Counted from the first letter of the stretch, positions 23,406 through 35,816 are shown. The stretch is DNA of 64,000 bases from Melampsora larici-populina 98AG31 (GCF_000204055.1 NW_006768771.1:1447507-1511506); one strand, 5' to 3'. A program made the numbers and translations. Notes: generated by a model not told the origin, from the sequence alone.

Positions 23406-25129
23406 TGTAGAACTTAAAGCTCAACAAGAGCTTTACAGAGCTTAAAGAGGGATAATCTACTAATATAACTAACTAGTAGAAGTTGCCTAAGACTGCCTCT
23501 TTGAAAGAATCAACACGGGGTTTTGCTGAGTTCTTTGGGATAAGGCACCAGAGAAATTGTCTCAATACTTAATTCAAGTATTATTCCTGTGATTTTTAGA
23601 AATAAAGAAACCTCAACACTGCTATAGTGTTATTCCAATCTGAGCACAACAAAACACAATTTTAATTACTAGCAAAGCAAAATTCAGTTTGATTGTTATT
23701 CCAAATAAAGACTTATAGTCCTATCACACGTAAAGAAATCTCTCCTTTGATATAAAGGGGCAATTTAGTTAACTTAGTACCGCTAAAGTAATTTAATGAT
23801 GATTAAAAACACTCTAACAAAAGTATAAGATGAGTAAAAAGGGGAACAAAGGCACGTAAATTCCCCAACAATATTATATAACCCTCTAACAATCTTCAAC
23901 AATGGTCAACAGCCTTCAAAAACCTTCAAAAACCGTCAAAATCAACAGAAGTCCTCCAATGTAACCATATGATGTCATAAATATTATTGTTTGTAATAAT
24001 TCAAGGCGTGAATTTGATCAATTGATGTTAATAAATGATGAACAGATCTTCTTATGATGAATACAGGTGATTTTTTCCTAATATTCATAGCTGAAATCCA
24101 TTTTTGGAATTACAAAGTTTTTGTAAAGTTGTTCAATTTTGGATTACTATAGCTCATTTGATAGCCCTCGTGATACTGATCATTTATCACCCCCATATGA
24201 CCTATTTCTGATGTGTGATGAATAGGTTATTGAGCTGTAAAGATTGAGAAAATAAGCTTTTGACATGTAAATGTTATATGTAACCACCAAATTTGAAATT
24301 CACTCCAGTTTCTTTGTTGCCTTATACATTTTTCACTAATCCTCCGTTACTAATGATTTAAAGGTTGTACATTATGGAACCAATGATTCTGTGTCGAATG
24401 AACTATCACAGACCCAATTCTGACAAGTTTTAACATATGTAATTAACTAAAAACCTCCATTTTTGATGAATTTTGACTATTTTCACGTCTAATAATGATT
24501 TTTCTTCTATCAAAAGATCATCCCACAGCATTCAAATCAATCATACAATCCTAAAATCACTCTGAAAAACCCTTGGCGCAATCAATCCATCAATGACATC
24601 ACTACACAGGAATTAATACCATAGTACCCTTTTTTGAAATCCCCCTTTTCTTGAATAATTTCACACCTCCCTGATCAATCCTCCTGATTAAAGTTCCTGA
24701 TGACTAATGGTATCCTTCTCTTTCATAATAAAACCTTTCTGAACCAATAACTCTTATAATAATAACCTAAAAAACCATTTTCCAGCCTTTCATACCCATA
24801 TTTTCAAAATTTCCTTCAACTTTCCTAACATTGTTCTTCTTCTTTCATTCTTTTCATAACAGTTTCCATTCTCTAAGATCCAAACTAAATGTTCTTCTTC
24901 CTCAAATCCCTTCTTACTAATTCTTTTTAATTTGATTTCCACTCTTATACTATTTCTTTATTGATCTTTTTGAATTTTTCTTTACTCTTAAATGTTCTTA
25001 TCAATTGCTTATGTAAATATATGATTTGAAAGATAATGAAATGAAGATTATAAATCAATGTTGATACACTTGATGACTAATAACTCCAACCATAAATTTG
25101 CCTTTGACTAAAAAATACAAATTTTCCCA
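23406..25129 (-). repeat. Long LTR-like repeat, right copy
   Basis: Inverted partner of 19,253-21,171. Read on the minus strand it leads into the Copia gag fragment, so it would be the 5' LTR of that broken element. The two LTRs of one element should be direct repeats. The inverted arrangement therefore means either two elements inserted head to head or an internal inversion. Confidence 0.6.
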
Positions 25130-25706
25130 TAATTTTTAATTTTTTTGCTTAAGTAGAGATCTTGCTCACCACAATGTCCCTGGCACCATCCAAGGCCAAG
25201 GATGTTTACCCCATTGTGTAGATTTTTACACACACAGATTGTATTGTAGCAAGCACATGTGATCATCTACAGATCAAGGATTGATTGTTCACAGGAGCTG
25301 CTTATGTTGCTCTGTGCTTTATCCTTATTCTAATGGGTATTTAAACCCCTACGTTTTTCTTATGACTTTTATTCCTCATCCTTTACAATAACAATTGAAT
25401 ATACATAGCTTTACCAATAAACCAATCTGTCCATCTCAACCTTCAAAAGCCCTTACAAATCCTTTTTAAGACCTTTTACAGTAATTAGTATCCACAGGTC
25501 TGGTTTTTTATTGCTATTCTTCTCTTTGATTACCATTGTCAAGTGCTGTTCTACATATGTAAATTGTATGTAATCAACTTGCATTGAGTTATTTAACCCG
25601 TGTTCTGAGTGTATACCTTGTTCAATAAGCTTCCTTGTTGACAATTTGGGACTTGTGTCAGGGTATGTTTTGTGGCAATTATTTTTTGTGATTATTTCCC
25701 ATAATA
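25130..25706. other. Intergenic, no gene recognised
   Basis: AT-rich. The minus-strand frame at 25,453-25,644 has no recognisable domain. Confidence 0.4.
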
Positions 25707-26380
25707 AGGGGTGTCAAGTTTGAGTCTTTATTGGTTCTTGCCATAAAGAACTTTCCCGCTGTAGCATGCATTTATCCATATTTCACAAAAATTTGAAAAG
25801 CTTTTATGTATCCCAGTTTTGTAAAACATACATAGGTTAGTTTATAACAGGTGATCAAAGAGCTCACGTTGACCACTTCACTCTTGGAAACAGGTGGAAT
25901 TGATAGTGGATGCAAAGACAACCTTGCATCTTCTTACCAGCACTTTTTGTATCACTGGATGGATGAGTAAGGCAAAAAATTGAAAAAACATTGATTCTGG
26001 TATACCATTTATTATATGACCATGGAAATCCATGTTACAGGAAAATGATGTAAATATTAGGGGGTGTCAAGTTTGATTTTTTACAATAACTAAAACTAAA
26101 ACACAAGAAAGTTTTTCCATTTTAACTCAAAAAAGCTTTCCCAAGTTTTATAATCACTTGTCAAACAAAATCCAGTTTCTTTTACTTTTTTGCCTTAATC
26201 ATCCACCTGGTAATGAAGATACTACTGGCAAGAGGATGCATGGTTGTCCTTGTATCCACCATCAAGCCCACCGCTTTCCAAGGATATGTTCTAAAAAAAC
26301 TGTAAAAAAAACTCAAACTTGACGCCCCTTGTTTGTGCTGTTAATTTTTTTGTCACAAAAATTGAAACTTGACACCCCCT
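25707..26380. repeat. Cluster of interleaved MITE ends
   Basis: Four copies of the terminal word (A)GGGGGTGTCAAGTTTGA occur. Two point right (25,707 and 26,059) and two point left (ending 26,329 and 26,380). They pair either as 25,707-26,329 (623 bp) and 26,059-26,380 (322 bp), which interleave, or as an insertion of one copy in another followed by loss. There is no coding capacity. Target duplications were not evident. Confidence 0.6.
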
Positions 26381-26666
26381 GATTGCTCAGGTTATGGGCG
26401 CACTGATAATTTTGTAGGCGCGCCAAGGCAAGTTTTTTTGTAATTTTTCACGGCAAGGTGCCACGAGGCGCGCCGGGAGCATTTGCTTACAAAAAAAATT
26501 GCCAACAACCAAAATGTTGTTTTTACATTGTCATTTATTCTACGTTTGTATTGCTAGAGCTATCTACCACCACCAAATTACCTTTTGGAGGTGAGAAAAG
26601 CTAAAAAGAGCTGTCTTCAAAGCTCACAGCAAGGATCCAAGTCTCCAATATTGGTGACGGGACATA

Positions 26667-26828
26667 AGGGGTTCTCAAAGTAGGCCCGGTTTGTAAAAAC
26701 CCGGTTGACCCAGTTGACTTTTTGGCTGTGATCTGTCAAAAAATGTCAACTCGATACACAAGGTTACTGCCAAAAAGCAACCGGGTCAACTGGGTTTTCT
26801 TGAAACCGGGCCAACTTTGAGAACCCCT
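26667..26828. repeat. Hairpin MITE with ATA flanks
   Basis: A 162-bp near-palindrome. AGGGGTTCTCAAAGT at the left is matched by ACTTTGAGAACCCCT at the right. The arms of about 58 bp continue through CCCGGTTGACCCAGTTGAC and its complement, leaving a loop of about 40 bp. It is flanked by ATA on both sides (26,64-26,666 region and 26,829-26,831), consistent with a TA-type target duplication of Tc1/mariner relatives. Confidence 0.75.
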
Positions 26829-27439
26829 ATAGAACTTCAAAGATCTGGTGTGTTTTTTGAAAGGCACGCCGACCCCAATTTTGCTGATTTCTTTGACGCC
26901 CAGGCGCGCCAAAGCGCGTTTTTTGCGCCGCGCCCACAACCTGATCAACATAGCAATCGCCAACTTGACCAAATCCCTCCTCAAAAATCGCGCGCGTCCT
27001 ACGGAGCTTGCGGAGGAGCGGGGCATGTCTCTGCAGTGGTGGGGCTTGTTTTAAGCTAGGCAACACCCGGCCGGCTTCCTTTCAGAGTTCTTCTTTGACG
27101 ATTTCTGGAAGTTGACATTGACACGAGATGACAAGGTCAACTTACATAATTTAACTAACCAAAAGATATTTATACCACCTTTCAACTTCCATGGTGCTAA
27201 CCTCAACACAGTCCCACACAGTCCCACACTGATAGGACTTTGTTGAGTTTACCATGGTGCGTTTCTAAATCTTCAATGCATTCAGTTGGATTGACCAACG
27301 CTTTTTGATGTGACATTATGGATTTAATCGTGAGATTCATTCCTTCAAGATTCACTTGAGCCTTGGAATATTCTTCCCAACAATACTTTTTGCCCTTTTT
27401 CACTCACCAGTGCACCACGATCACAATAACAAGAATATC
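26829..27439. other. Intergenic; promoter region of the PEBP gene
   Basis: GC-rich to about 27,010, with GGCGCGCC words at 26,415-26,480 and again at 26,900, probably repeat ends. ATTTATACC near 27,170 is a weak TATA candidate for the gene at 27,440. No gene was seen. Confidence 0.4.
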
Positions 27440-28702
27440 ATGCTCACTCTTACTGTCAAGTCAATCCTTCACCATACCTTCCTTTTTATATCTACTTATC
27501 TACTTATCAGTCAATCTCAATCTATTCAAGCTCAAGTTACTTCTCAGCAAATCACTGAGGTTCGATATGAATATGATTCTTTCAAACTCTCAGCCGGATA
27601 CCCAGATGGTTTTGGAATTCCACTTAAACCTCAAGCTATACTCAACGTATTCTATCCCAATGGGAATATAAACCTCGGTCAACTATATAATAAATCGGGT
27701 ACGAATTTGTAAACTTGATGAATTTAGAAGCCGTGCTCACTCCTGTCCGAATTTGTTATTTTTGGTCAACCTCAAATCACACCAGGTATGAATTTTTAAT
27801 CTTGCAATTTTCTAGAAACCATACTCACTTCTCTCAAATCTGGTCAAATCCAATCTTCTTCGCTTTCAGATGTTTCCACCAAGCCTACCATCAGTGTCAC
27901 TCCTATTGCCGCCGCTGTGGAAGGATTCAAAGCTCCCAATGCCTTTACACTCATCATGTCGGACGCCAATGCTCTTGGGTACCCTGACCCACAGTTCGTA
28001 TCTTGATTCAAAGCTCGATTTCAATCTTCTCTTTTCATTACCTATATGGATAGAAGTTGATTTACAACTTAATTCACACTTCATTCAAACGTCTCACAGA
28101 GGAGGCTTTCGCCATTTTCTCGATAATGGTGTTACCTTTGGTGACCCTTCCCCGACCAGTACCTTGACCGTCAATGAAGCATCAGGAACCTTGATCACTT
28201 CCTATGTTGGACCCGCTCCACCTCTTAACTCAGGAGAACACCGTTATGCATGGCTCTTATTTGCTCAACCTGCGGGATTTCAAGCTCCTGCCAACTTATC
28301 ATCCGTGAATTCTGGCCCAGGATACTGGGACTTGAAGTCATATGTTACCACAACTGGATTAGGCGACCTAGTGGCCGCGAGCTTCTTCACCGTCCAGTTC
28401 GTCTTCTCATCGCTTTGCTCATACCCTTTGTTCACCAAAATTCATGTTCAAAACTTTGCTCCCACGGGTTTAGAAATGGAAGTGCTACTGTTGCTTCCGC
28501 TACTGCTACCACCACCATCAACACTTCTACCGGATTAAGCTCTCCTGCAAACGTCGCAGCTATCACAGCTACAGATTCGCCTGATCCGAATTGTAACACT
28601 ACGAGTTTTGCAATAGCTCAACATGTTAATTTGGTCACTTTGATAAAAAGTCTCGTTTTCACTGTTGGGATAGCTTGTATCAGTTTCTCTTTGGTTCAAT
28701 GA
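27440..28702 (+). CDS. Secreted PEBP-fold protein, probable GPI anchor
   Basis: A 302-residue protein of the phosphatidylethanolamine-binding protein (PEBP/YbhB) superfamily, predicted to be exported. Exons: 27440-27698, 27870-27993, 28100-28396 and 28474-28702 (909 nt). A signal peptide covers about residues 1-31 (hydrophobic FLFISTYLL). The PEBP core is recognised by PTISVTP, the LIMSDANALGYPDP segment corresponding to the family's DPDAP region, FRHFLDNGV, and SGEHRYAWLLF corresponding to GxHRY. After the core come a Ser/Thr/Ala-rich stalk and a hydrophobic C-terminus (LVFTVGIACISFSLV), suggesting GPI attachment. Introns 2 and 3 both start GTTCGT after CA, an unusual donor used twice. Family members bind lipids or small anions or inhibit proteases; the role here is unknown. 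Confidence 0.85.
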
Positions 28703-29599
28703 TTGATTTGCAAAACCCCGGAATAACTGGAAATCCATGATCGGCTGCAGTCCTCTCTAGCAATGATTCCCTACAATTTCAATAATGATTTCATTCCCAT
28801 TTTATATCTCGGATTGTCTTTTGCAAAAAAATATGTACCACATCAAAATGTTGACCCAGTATCGCTTTCTGTTTGTGATCCTCATAGAAATTTTGGTTCA
28901 TCTGTGTTCCCCATCCTTGGAACGAAATGAATGTTGTTTTCTACATAAGACTAATATCAATTGTAAAAAGATTTTGATACAATGTCACTTTATCCACCTG
29001 TCAAATTTGTTCCTTCTGAACTACAGAGTATCAAGGAAACATTGAGAATACATTGAGGTTAACAATGATCAACTGCCATTATCAATATATACCCAAATTT
29101 GGCAAACCCATGACATTTTTGTTTTGTTTTTGTAAGTGCTTTTGATATCACACAATTCACTAGCTATATTAGTGTGTTTTATGTAACTAATATACAGCTT
29201 CCATTATGTCTCATATTGTGAACCAGACTACCAAGCCTCCACGACAGTCTTCCATTATTTTAAAATGCAATTGCTGTGACATTACGCAGTATTTATATAT
29301 AACAAATTTTGTTGTAGAAACATTGTGAAGATGTAATACTCAAAAAATAATGAAAAAAGGTATACAAAGCACTTCCATAACAAGCTAGGTGGTTTTATTT
29401 TTTTATCTTTCCAGGAGACTAAAATATAGAAAATGACTAAAAGTCTCTCTTGCCCAATCATGAACAACACTGTACAAACCCAAATGGTTTGAGTATTGGT
29501 ATTTTGATAGATAAAGATGTTTGAAACTTTCTCTTAAAAGATAAATGTATAAGAATCCAATATTGAGTATAAAACCCCCTTTTATCTCTGTCTTCTTTG
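28703..29599. other. Intergenic, no gene recognised
   Basis: AT-rich DNA downstream of the PEBP gene. The frames at 28,785-29,045 (plus) and 29,282-29,470 (minus) are Lys/Phe/Ile-rich translations of AT-rich DNA with no domain. Confidence 0.5.
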
Positions 29600-30279
29600 A
29601 TTTCTGCCTTCTATCACTTCAATTTTGTTGGGTAATCAATGTCATTGGGTGGATAATCAAAGGCTTTGTCTGAAAGGCTCAATTTTTCCGTTGTGTTTTC
29701 TGAGACTTGTTTATTGTAACAAATACAAGAGTGGCAATGCACCCAACTATCTTCTTCCATAACTTGAGGACATTGGTTTGTGTTGTGGTCACCTGCACAA
29801 TGTGCACATAAAGCTTGACATCCATACCAGTACTGTGTATGTCCTATTTTCCAGCATTTGTAACATTGTTGCAGTCACTGATGGTAATTGGTTCCTGTTA
29901 TTTTCCAGCATTTGTAACATTGTTGCAGTCACTGATGGTAATTGGTTCCTGTAATTTCTATGCCTAAGTCAAATAAACCTCTACCTTTTTCTAGCTTCTC
30001 AGCCAATTTGTTTTCACAAAAATGAATCACCACTGAGCCCTGTTTCTGATTTGCCAAGACTGGATTGCCTAACCTTCTTGCCAATGCCACCAAAGAGCCG
30101 TCAATTCTGTTCTCATTCATTAATTTTGCTATATCAGGTGTAATTTCTGGTCTAAAACAAGTAGGAACTCCATGTAATAGGACCAAATGTATATTTGGAA
30201 GTTCTGTTAAATCCTTATCTATTGAATGATTCCATTGATGCTTATTTTGAGGAATAAACCTAGCTTCTACAACACTCAT
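29600..30279 (-). pseudogene. Retroelement gag remnant with zinc knuckles
   Basis: Minus-strand remnant of a gag-like ORF1 of a non-LTR retrotransposon. The 116-residue open part begins at 30,279 and ends at a TGA at 29,929. Beyond the stop the same frame continues with two zinc-knuckle-like motifs (CYKCWKIGH....C and CAHCAGDHNTNQC) and an acidic tail, so a nonsense codon splits the gene. A 54-bp segment covering the stop and the first knuckle is tandemly duplicated. No endonuclease or reverse transcriptase lies nearby. The LINE assignment is from the knuckle arrangement and is moderately sure. Confidence 0.55.
29847..29954. repeat. 54-bp tandem duplication
   Basis: Two adjacent copies of a 54-bp unit, the CCAGCATTTG words starting at 29,851 and 29,905. 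They are almost identical, so the duplication is recent. The length of 18 codons preserves the frame of the gag remnant. Confidence 0.85.
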
Positions 30280-32666
30280 GCAGCAACTTGCTTAAAGTTA
30301 CATTTCATCCAACTGACAACTAAACACCGTTACCCCTTTCATGCATCAGTAGTCCTTATTAATCTAAGTCAATAAGCTAAACACTTCAATGTTTTTATTG
30401 TATGTGTGAGAACAAACATTTTGAGAAAGGATTGATAAACACACTTAACACTTGATCATCTTGACAAAAAAAAATGATTAATTCTTGATGATGAAATTAA
30501 TTCAATACTCTTAATTTGATGTAATTGAATTGCCTTTGATATTATTGAAGAGATGAAGAGATGAGGATGAAAATTGAAGGGTTGAATTGATGAAGGGCAT
30601 ATCAATCAATTTTGAAGGTGATGAAGAGATGAAAGAAAGGAGATGTGTGGGCCAGTTTTGGGCAAGGGAGAGATTGATTTGGATTGGTAGCTTCAGTAGA
30701 TTGTTCAGATACCAACTTGGTAGAGGTCCAGTAAATCTTGGACCTCTACCATTTTGTTTTTATGATCTGTAGGTACCAATAAGTACTTTTTGGATGTTTG
30801 GGGACTTTGAGGCTTGGTATAGTAAAATCTACTGTACCACGGCCATCTACAGACACATTAGTAGATGCTCTCAAATTTTCTTGTTTATTCTTTCCCCTTA
30901 GGTGGGTGGGAGGGTGATAACAAAGGATTTTATTTCTTAGACTTAAAGGTGATTTGGATTTTGAATAAGTTTGATAAGGAAGTGGTGAGTTGGCTTGCAG
31001 GTGAAAAACTGTGAGTTGGAATTCTGGATTTTGAATTCCAAATTCCAACTCATGTAGTACAAGGTACTGTGAGTGCATATGACTACACATATATTTCACC
31101 TCTGCTATTTCTCTGTAGGCCTACAAACAACAGTGTGCCTTTTGGTTCCCTCAAGGAAAGTCGAAATCAGTCAAAGATCTACCAGTTTGTGCTTCCTTGA
31201 GACCACTCAATATTTTGTATTGCAGGTTGGTCTTGTTCTGTGTGTACTCCAGTATGAAGTGGCTGGGGTGGGTTTCTTGATTAAGCACAGAGTCAACCAA
31301 TATATTTGCCTTGCAAGATCATCTATGTTACTAGATGATGTAGTTTACATTTCAAAGGCCAGTTTAAAGGTATCAAGCTTATGAAGAGAATCATTGCCCA
31401 TGATTAAGTGGGTTTTTGAGATGCCTAGAAGGAAGGATGGCATTGTGTATTTTGCTACTGAAGAGGGTGTCAACAGGAAGTTAGGGAGCTACTTGAACTT
31501 GAATGGAATCTAAAAACCATGCATTGAACAGATAAGACACCATATTGTGCAAGTGTTCTAAGCAGTGTACAAGATGAAATTCAGAAGATTTCATTGGAAA
31601 ATCACCTAAACAGAGCACCTGTGTTGTCATACAAATGTGAAAGACAGACTCAATATTAGGTTTGGACTATATAATTACACACAACCTTCAGGTATCTAAT
31701 TCAAAGTCTCAAACATGAACTCAAACTCTTCCAATGTTTCCACATATCTAGTTTCATGCAATCCTGTAGTGAGAAGGATTTAAATTCCTAAACTACCTCA
31801 AGTAAGTACAATTCCTGTTTACCAATGGGTGCTTGATCACCCAAGGTCAATACAAATTCTAGGTTGTTGAGATGCAGAGGAACAATTCTCGACTTAGTCA
31901 ACTTAAGAAGGTGTCCAAGATCAAGCAGCTGATTGGAAAACAACATATATAGCAGTTAAACTTGCACATTTAATGAACCAATTCTAGTAAAATAAACTTG
32001 GCCAAGTCATCAATCAGGCTTTTGCCATTTTCTTCAACATCAGTAACAAGATAATCCAATATGCTTGTAGGAACAGAATAATCTTTGGAGAGATGAATGA
32101 GGTTCCACATGAACACAAAGATAGCTATGGACAATGATCAATACATTGTCATGCCCACCCCAAATTCATCAATGCACCTCACAATGGGGTGTGCAAAGGG
32201 TCAGGACTTCTGTTGCAGTGTTTCAACTGACTTCTACAAACATATTTACAATTTGACTGGCTCTTGCTGCAACCCCATTACAAACTCAAAAGTGCCAGCC
32301 CAGAGAAAGCATGTTCTGCCCTCCAGGTGTCAAGTGTATTGACAACCCATGGCTTCACTCAGATACCATACGGAGTCTAGGATTGATTGGTGACCAAAAG
32401 GGTGCCTGCTGGTGTATTCCTGACAGAGTCCTATCATGCCCTTTGCCACACTCTAAGTCCCAGAAGTAAGGCCAGGTATGAGGACAAATGTATTTTGAAA
32501 AGCAGGTGTTGAATATAGAACAGGACCAATCCAAAATTGCACCCCCAAGCATTCAAGAACATCACTCACCAATTGGTTTTGAGACAAAGGGATAGAATTC
32601 TTTACTGATCTTGTACATACGATGTCCAACAGAGAATGAAGATATTGTCCATCTTCCAATCATAAA
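30280..32666. other. Intergenic, no gene recognised
   Basis: Only short frames without domains or splice logic. A local inverted repeat near 30,725-30,755 (GAGGTCCAGTAAATC...TGGACCTC) is the only structure noted. Confidence 0.45.
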
Positions 32667-33822
32667 TCACAGCTCATCATGCTTTAAAGAAGGAGGGAAA
32701 CTTCCTTCTGGGTCATCAGGATTGATATCTTTCCACGGAGGAAAATCTTGAGGTAAGTTTTCGGGAAGCAGGTCTGGTCGTTGAGTCTCGATGATACTCA
32801 TCAATTCTAACGGGGTGCATAAAGGAGATAGATAGATTCATCAGATGATTGGTCTTGTTTGCGTTAGGCTTGAAATTGCCAAACAAACTATTTGATATTA
32901 TCTCGTATCCTGCCGGAGTTAAATGAAGACCATCACAGAGGTAATCAGCCAGACCATGTTCAGATCTTTCGGCTGCGTTCGTGAGCGCGGTCCAGGTGTC
33001 CAAGACAGGCAGGCCTTCTTCAGCCGCGAGATTCTTGACATGATCGGCAAAAGAGGCCGTACGGTCAACATCACGGTCCATGTCTGCGGGTGTCCAATCT
33101 GGGAATCGACTGGCCAAGTCAGCGGCTCGTAAGGAGACTGAGATCGGAGGCGGTGTGATGAGGATAATCTGTGTTGGAGGTCCAGGAGCGGTTGCGATGT
33201 CATGGTCACGAAATATCTTGATTAGTTGTTTGAGATTAGCAGTGTATTGTTGCGCTTCCACGTGTTGAGGTCGATTTTGAAGCACAGCGTCGTTAGCACC
33301 GAGCCAAATGGTCTGGTTAAAGGAATAGAAAAGCACGAAGAGTCTATGTCAAGCATTGTAATCAAAAAGCATCGACTAGAATCATCGACTAGATCGGCAC
33401 TTAACTACCAGCTTTTTCTTAGCGAAAACACGTCCACTAGATTCTTGACAGGGATAAAGCTGTTTTCGAAGTTGAGGTACAACTTCGTCAGTCAACCTAA
33501 CCTCTGTTAAAGTGCGATAGTCGTGACTCCACCCTTTTAGCCACTTGAAGCGCCCAGATAGCTTTCACCCGATGTCCGATTAGTGTATTGCATCGGGAGA
33601 TATATACGAGATGTAAGAGACGCACTATTATAGCCAGAGTATCCACGGTTCACAACATCCCTAAAAATCAATCAGCCTTTCAGCAAAGCTTCGGAAACGT
33701 AAGTAAGTTTAGAAAAAAGCTCACAGTTTACGCTGATACTGATTAGCCAAGAATGAACCTGTTCCACCAGCCTGCCAAGCCTGTTGTGTGATACTATCTC
33801 CAAACATCACCAACTCGTCCAT
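32667..33822 (-). CDS. IAH1-like SGNH-family esterase
   Basis: A 263-residue GDSL/SGNH hydrolase resembling isoamyl acetate-hydrolysing esterase (yeast Iah1), which cleaves acetate esters in the cytosol. Exons on the minus strand: 33822-33725, 33660-33626, 33561-33502, 33443-33409, 33312-32889 and 32806-32667 (792 nt). SGNH landmarks are block I FGDSIT (Ser10), block II VNRGYSGYN, block III TIWLGAND (Asn83) and block V DGLHL (Asp203 and His206). The C-terminal FPPWKDINP segment is also typical. The start is chosen because family members begin a few residues before FGDS; an in-frame ATG at 33,933 would add 37 untypical residues. The two small exons between SGYN and TIWLGAND use weaker donors and are the least certain part. 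No signal peptide is seen. Confidence 0.85.
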
Positions 33823-33919
33823 CACGATAGGCTTTGCTTGAGTCTGATGCAGGGTTGAAGATCGCATGTTCAGGAGTAAGCAACCGACGGAAGGGATGAA
33901 TGGGAGCAGCTGCTGTACT

Positions 33920-34069
33920 TTATTGTTCACCATTCCGGATTGGGGTCCTCACAGCGCCTTTCAACTGATCTGAAGTGTCCTTGACGTTTGTTGGGAATCG
34001 AGATAGAGCAGTGTCGATCTTTGTCGCGGCCGCATCGTCATACTTCCATGAAGGGGCCGGGTACTTCAT
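33920..34069 (-). CDS. Small open frame upstream of the esterase
   Basis: A 49-codon ATG-to-TAA frame with hydrophilic, balanced composition (begins MKYPAPSWKYDD, ends RNGEQ). It lies 98 bp upstream of the esterase start on the same strand, in DNA that is less AT-rich than its surroundings. It could be an upstream ORF in the esterase leader, a small separate gene, or the first exon of something not recognised. No homologue comes to mind. Confidence 0.3.
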   Translation of the reverse strand: MKYPAPSWKYDDAAATKIDTALSRFPTNVKDTSDQLKGAVRTPIRNGEQ

Positions 34070-35816
34070 GACCGGATATCCGATCGCCGAGTTTGCAGCT
34101 TATATGTCGGATTCAGATTTGCTGTGCCATTCCAAGAATGGTTGATTGCAAATTTAAAACATTCATCAGCACAGCAGATAAAAAGACCGTAACTTTTTCT
34201 GTAAGTTTTCTCGAGAATCAAATGAATCCCACCTGATGTGTGTGTTGACCACGGAGTGGCTTATATGTCAAATCCATTACTAAATGATGAGAAAAGGATG
34301 TTCTCGCCGCTAGCCATGAAAGCTGAATAACAATCATAAAGTATGTAGCAAGTGTATTGCAAAGGATCTACTAGTACAGGTGCATGACCCTCATTGGAGG
34401 ATTACCTTCCTTCAATATTGCTTCATGCTTTGTGAAAAGAAAAAACTAAAAAAAGTATGAGTTTTGCACGGGAGAGAATTCTCAAATGTCCCCTGGAGGC
34501 TGCTCACGAATTGTTGGAGATAATCTCCTTTATGAGGGACCTGACTCTCAGCCCCTGGCAGGGGAGCATTCAAGGATGGTTGGAAATGGACAAAAGTGGG
34601 TGAAAATGTCTTTGGGCAAAATGGTGACAGCCTGTACAAACCCCCTACTGGCTGCAAGTATAATTCAATACGGATAGCCACTCACAGTTGTTGACCATCA
34701 TGTTTGAGCTTCTTTGTATGTACTTGCAGGGAGAGAAGGCATATATAAGAACTTTGGCCAATGCAATGGCCCAGGAGAAGCGGTGAGAGAGGGTAACATG
34801 AGAAAAATTTGCTGAAGAGCTATGATACTGAGGTGTTAGATCATTAGCTCATAAATCATGACCAACCAACAAGCCTTCTTGTTTGTTTGTTTGTTCTTGT
34901 TTTTTCTCATTATCTATGATTTCAATCAGATGAGATCACTAATTTTGATATAACCTTAATGACTCTTGTTGATCTGGTACTCCAATTGCATTTGATCACC
35001 AACTTTGTTATGCTTGTTCAATATTTATTGCTATTTGATAACAACATCAATCACTTGGCTATTGCTTTTGAATATCTTCTTTTTGATCTAACAATACAAA
35101 TTTTCTGTCATAGACATGAGGGAACCTATTCCACATAGTCCAAATCAAAGCAAAACATCCCAAGATAGTCCAGATCCCATGTGGTTTTGTCTGATCAGTG
35201 TATTGATTGAGGTGTGGTGACGACGGGACTAGGAATCTCACTAGTCCTTGTCCCACCTCGAAAAGCTCCCCGAAAGAGCAGGAGATTTCACAAGAGTGAA
35301 ACTCTCCGCGTCAAGACTCTGCAAATCTACCTAACGTTGTGTAGGTTTGATTTGCCCTGGAGAATGACCGTTCAGGCACGGTCCTGAGGAGATCTAGTCA
35401 TCCCTTGTTCCATCAGCCGCTGTTGATGTGCTTCAGGAACTATCTCCTTCTCCCACGCTTCCCTCCAGTCTCTTTCTCACGACAGTTTCTCATCTAGGAG
35501 CTTTTCTTTTCGCGGTTCACGAACCTTTTTCGAACCCACATGTCTCTGACATTCCCTCCCGCCCAGGTTCGAAGGGTTTCACCTCCCCGCTCTCATGTGT
35601 GCTACTCGACACGGAAGCTAGAGTTGGAAAACTTTTTAGTTTCCTCCAGCCTCGTGTCGAGTACGAGGTTCTTCTCCCGTAGCAAGCTACTGTAAGGGTT
35701 GTAAACCCTTCACTAGATTCACACAAGGAGGACGCCGTGGAACACACAGCGGGACAGGTTTCTAGAACCCGTGAGACTTTTAATTACAAAATCTATCAAA
35801 ACTCAGTACTAAGACT

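Noticed and set aside
26736..27066. Overlapping frames on both strands around GGCGCGCC words
   Set aside because: They translate repeat and MITE sequence, overlap in several frames and have no domain.
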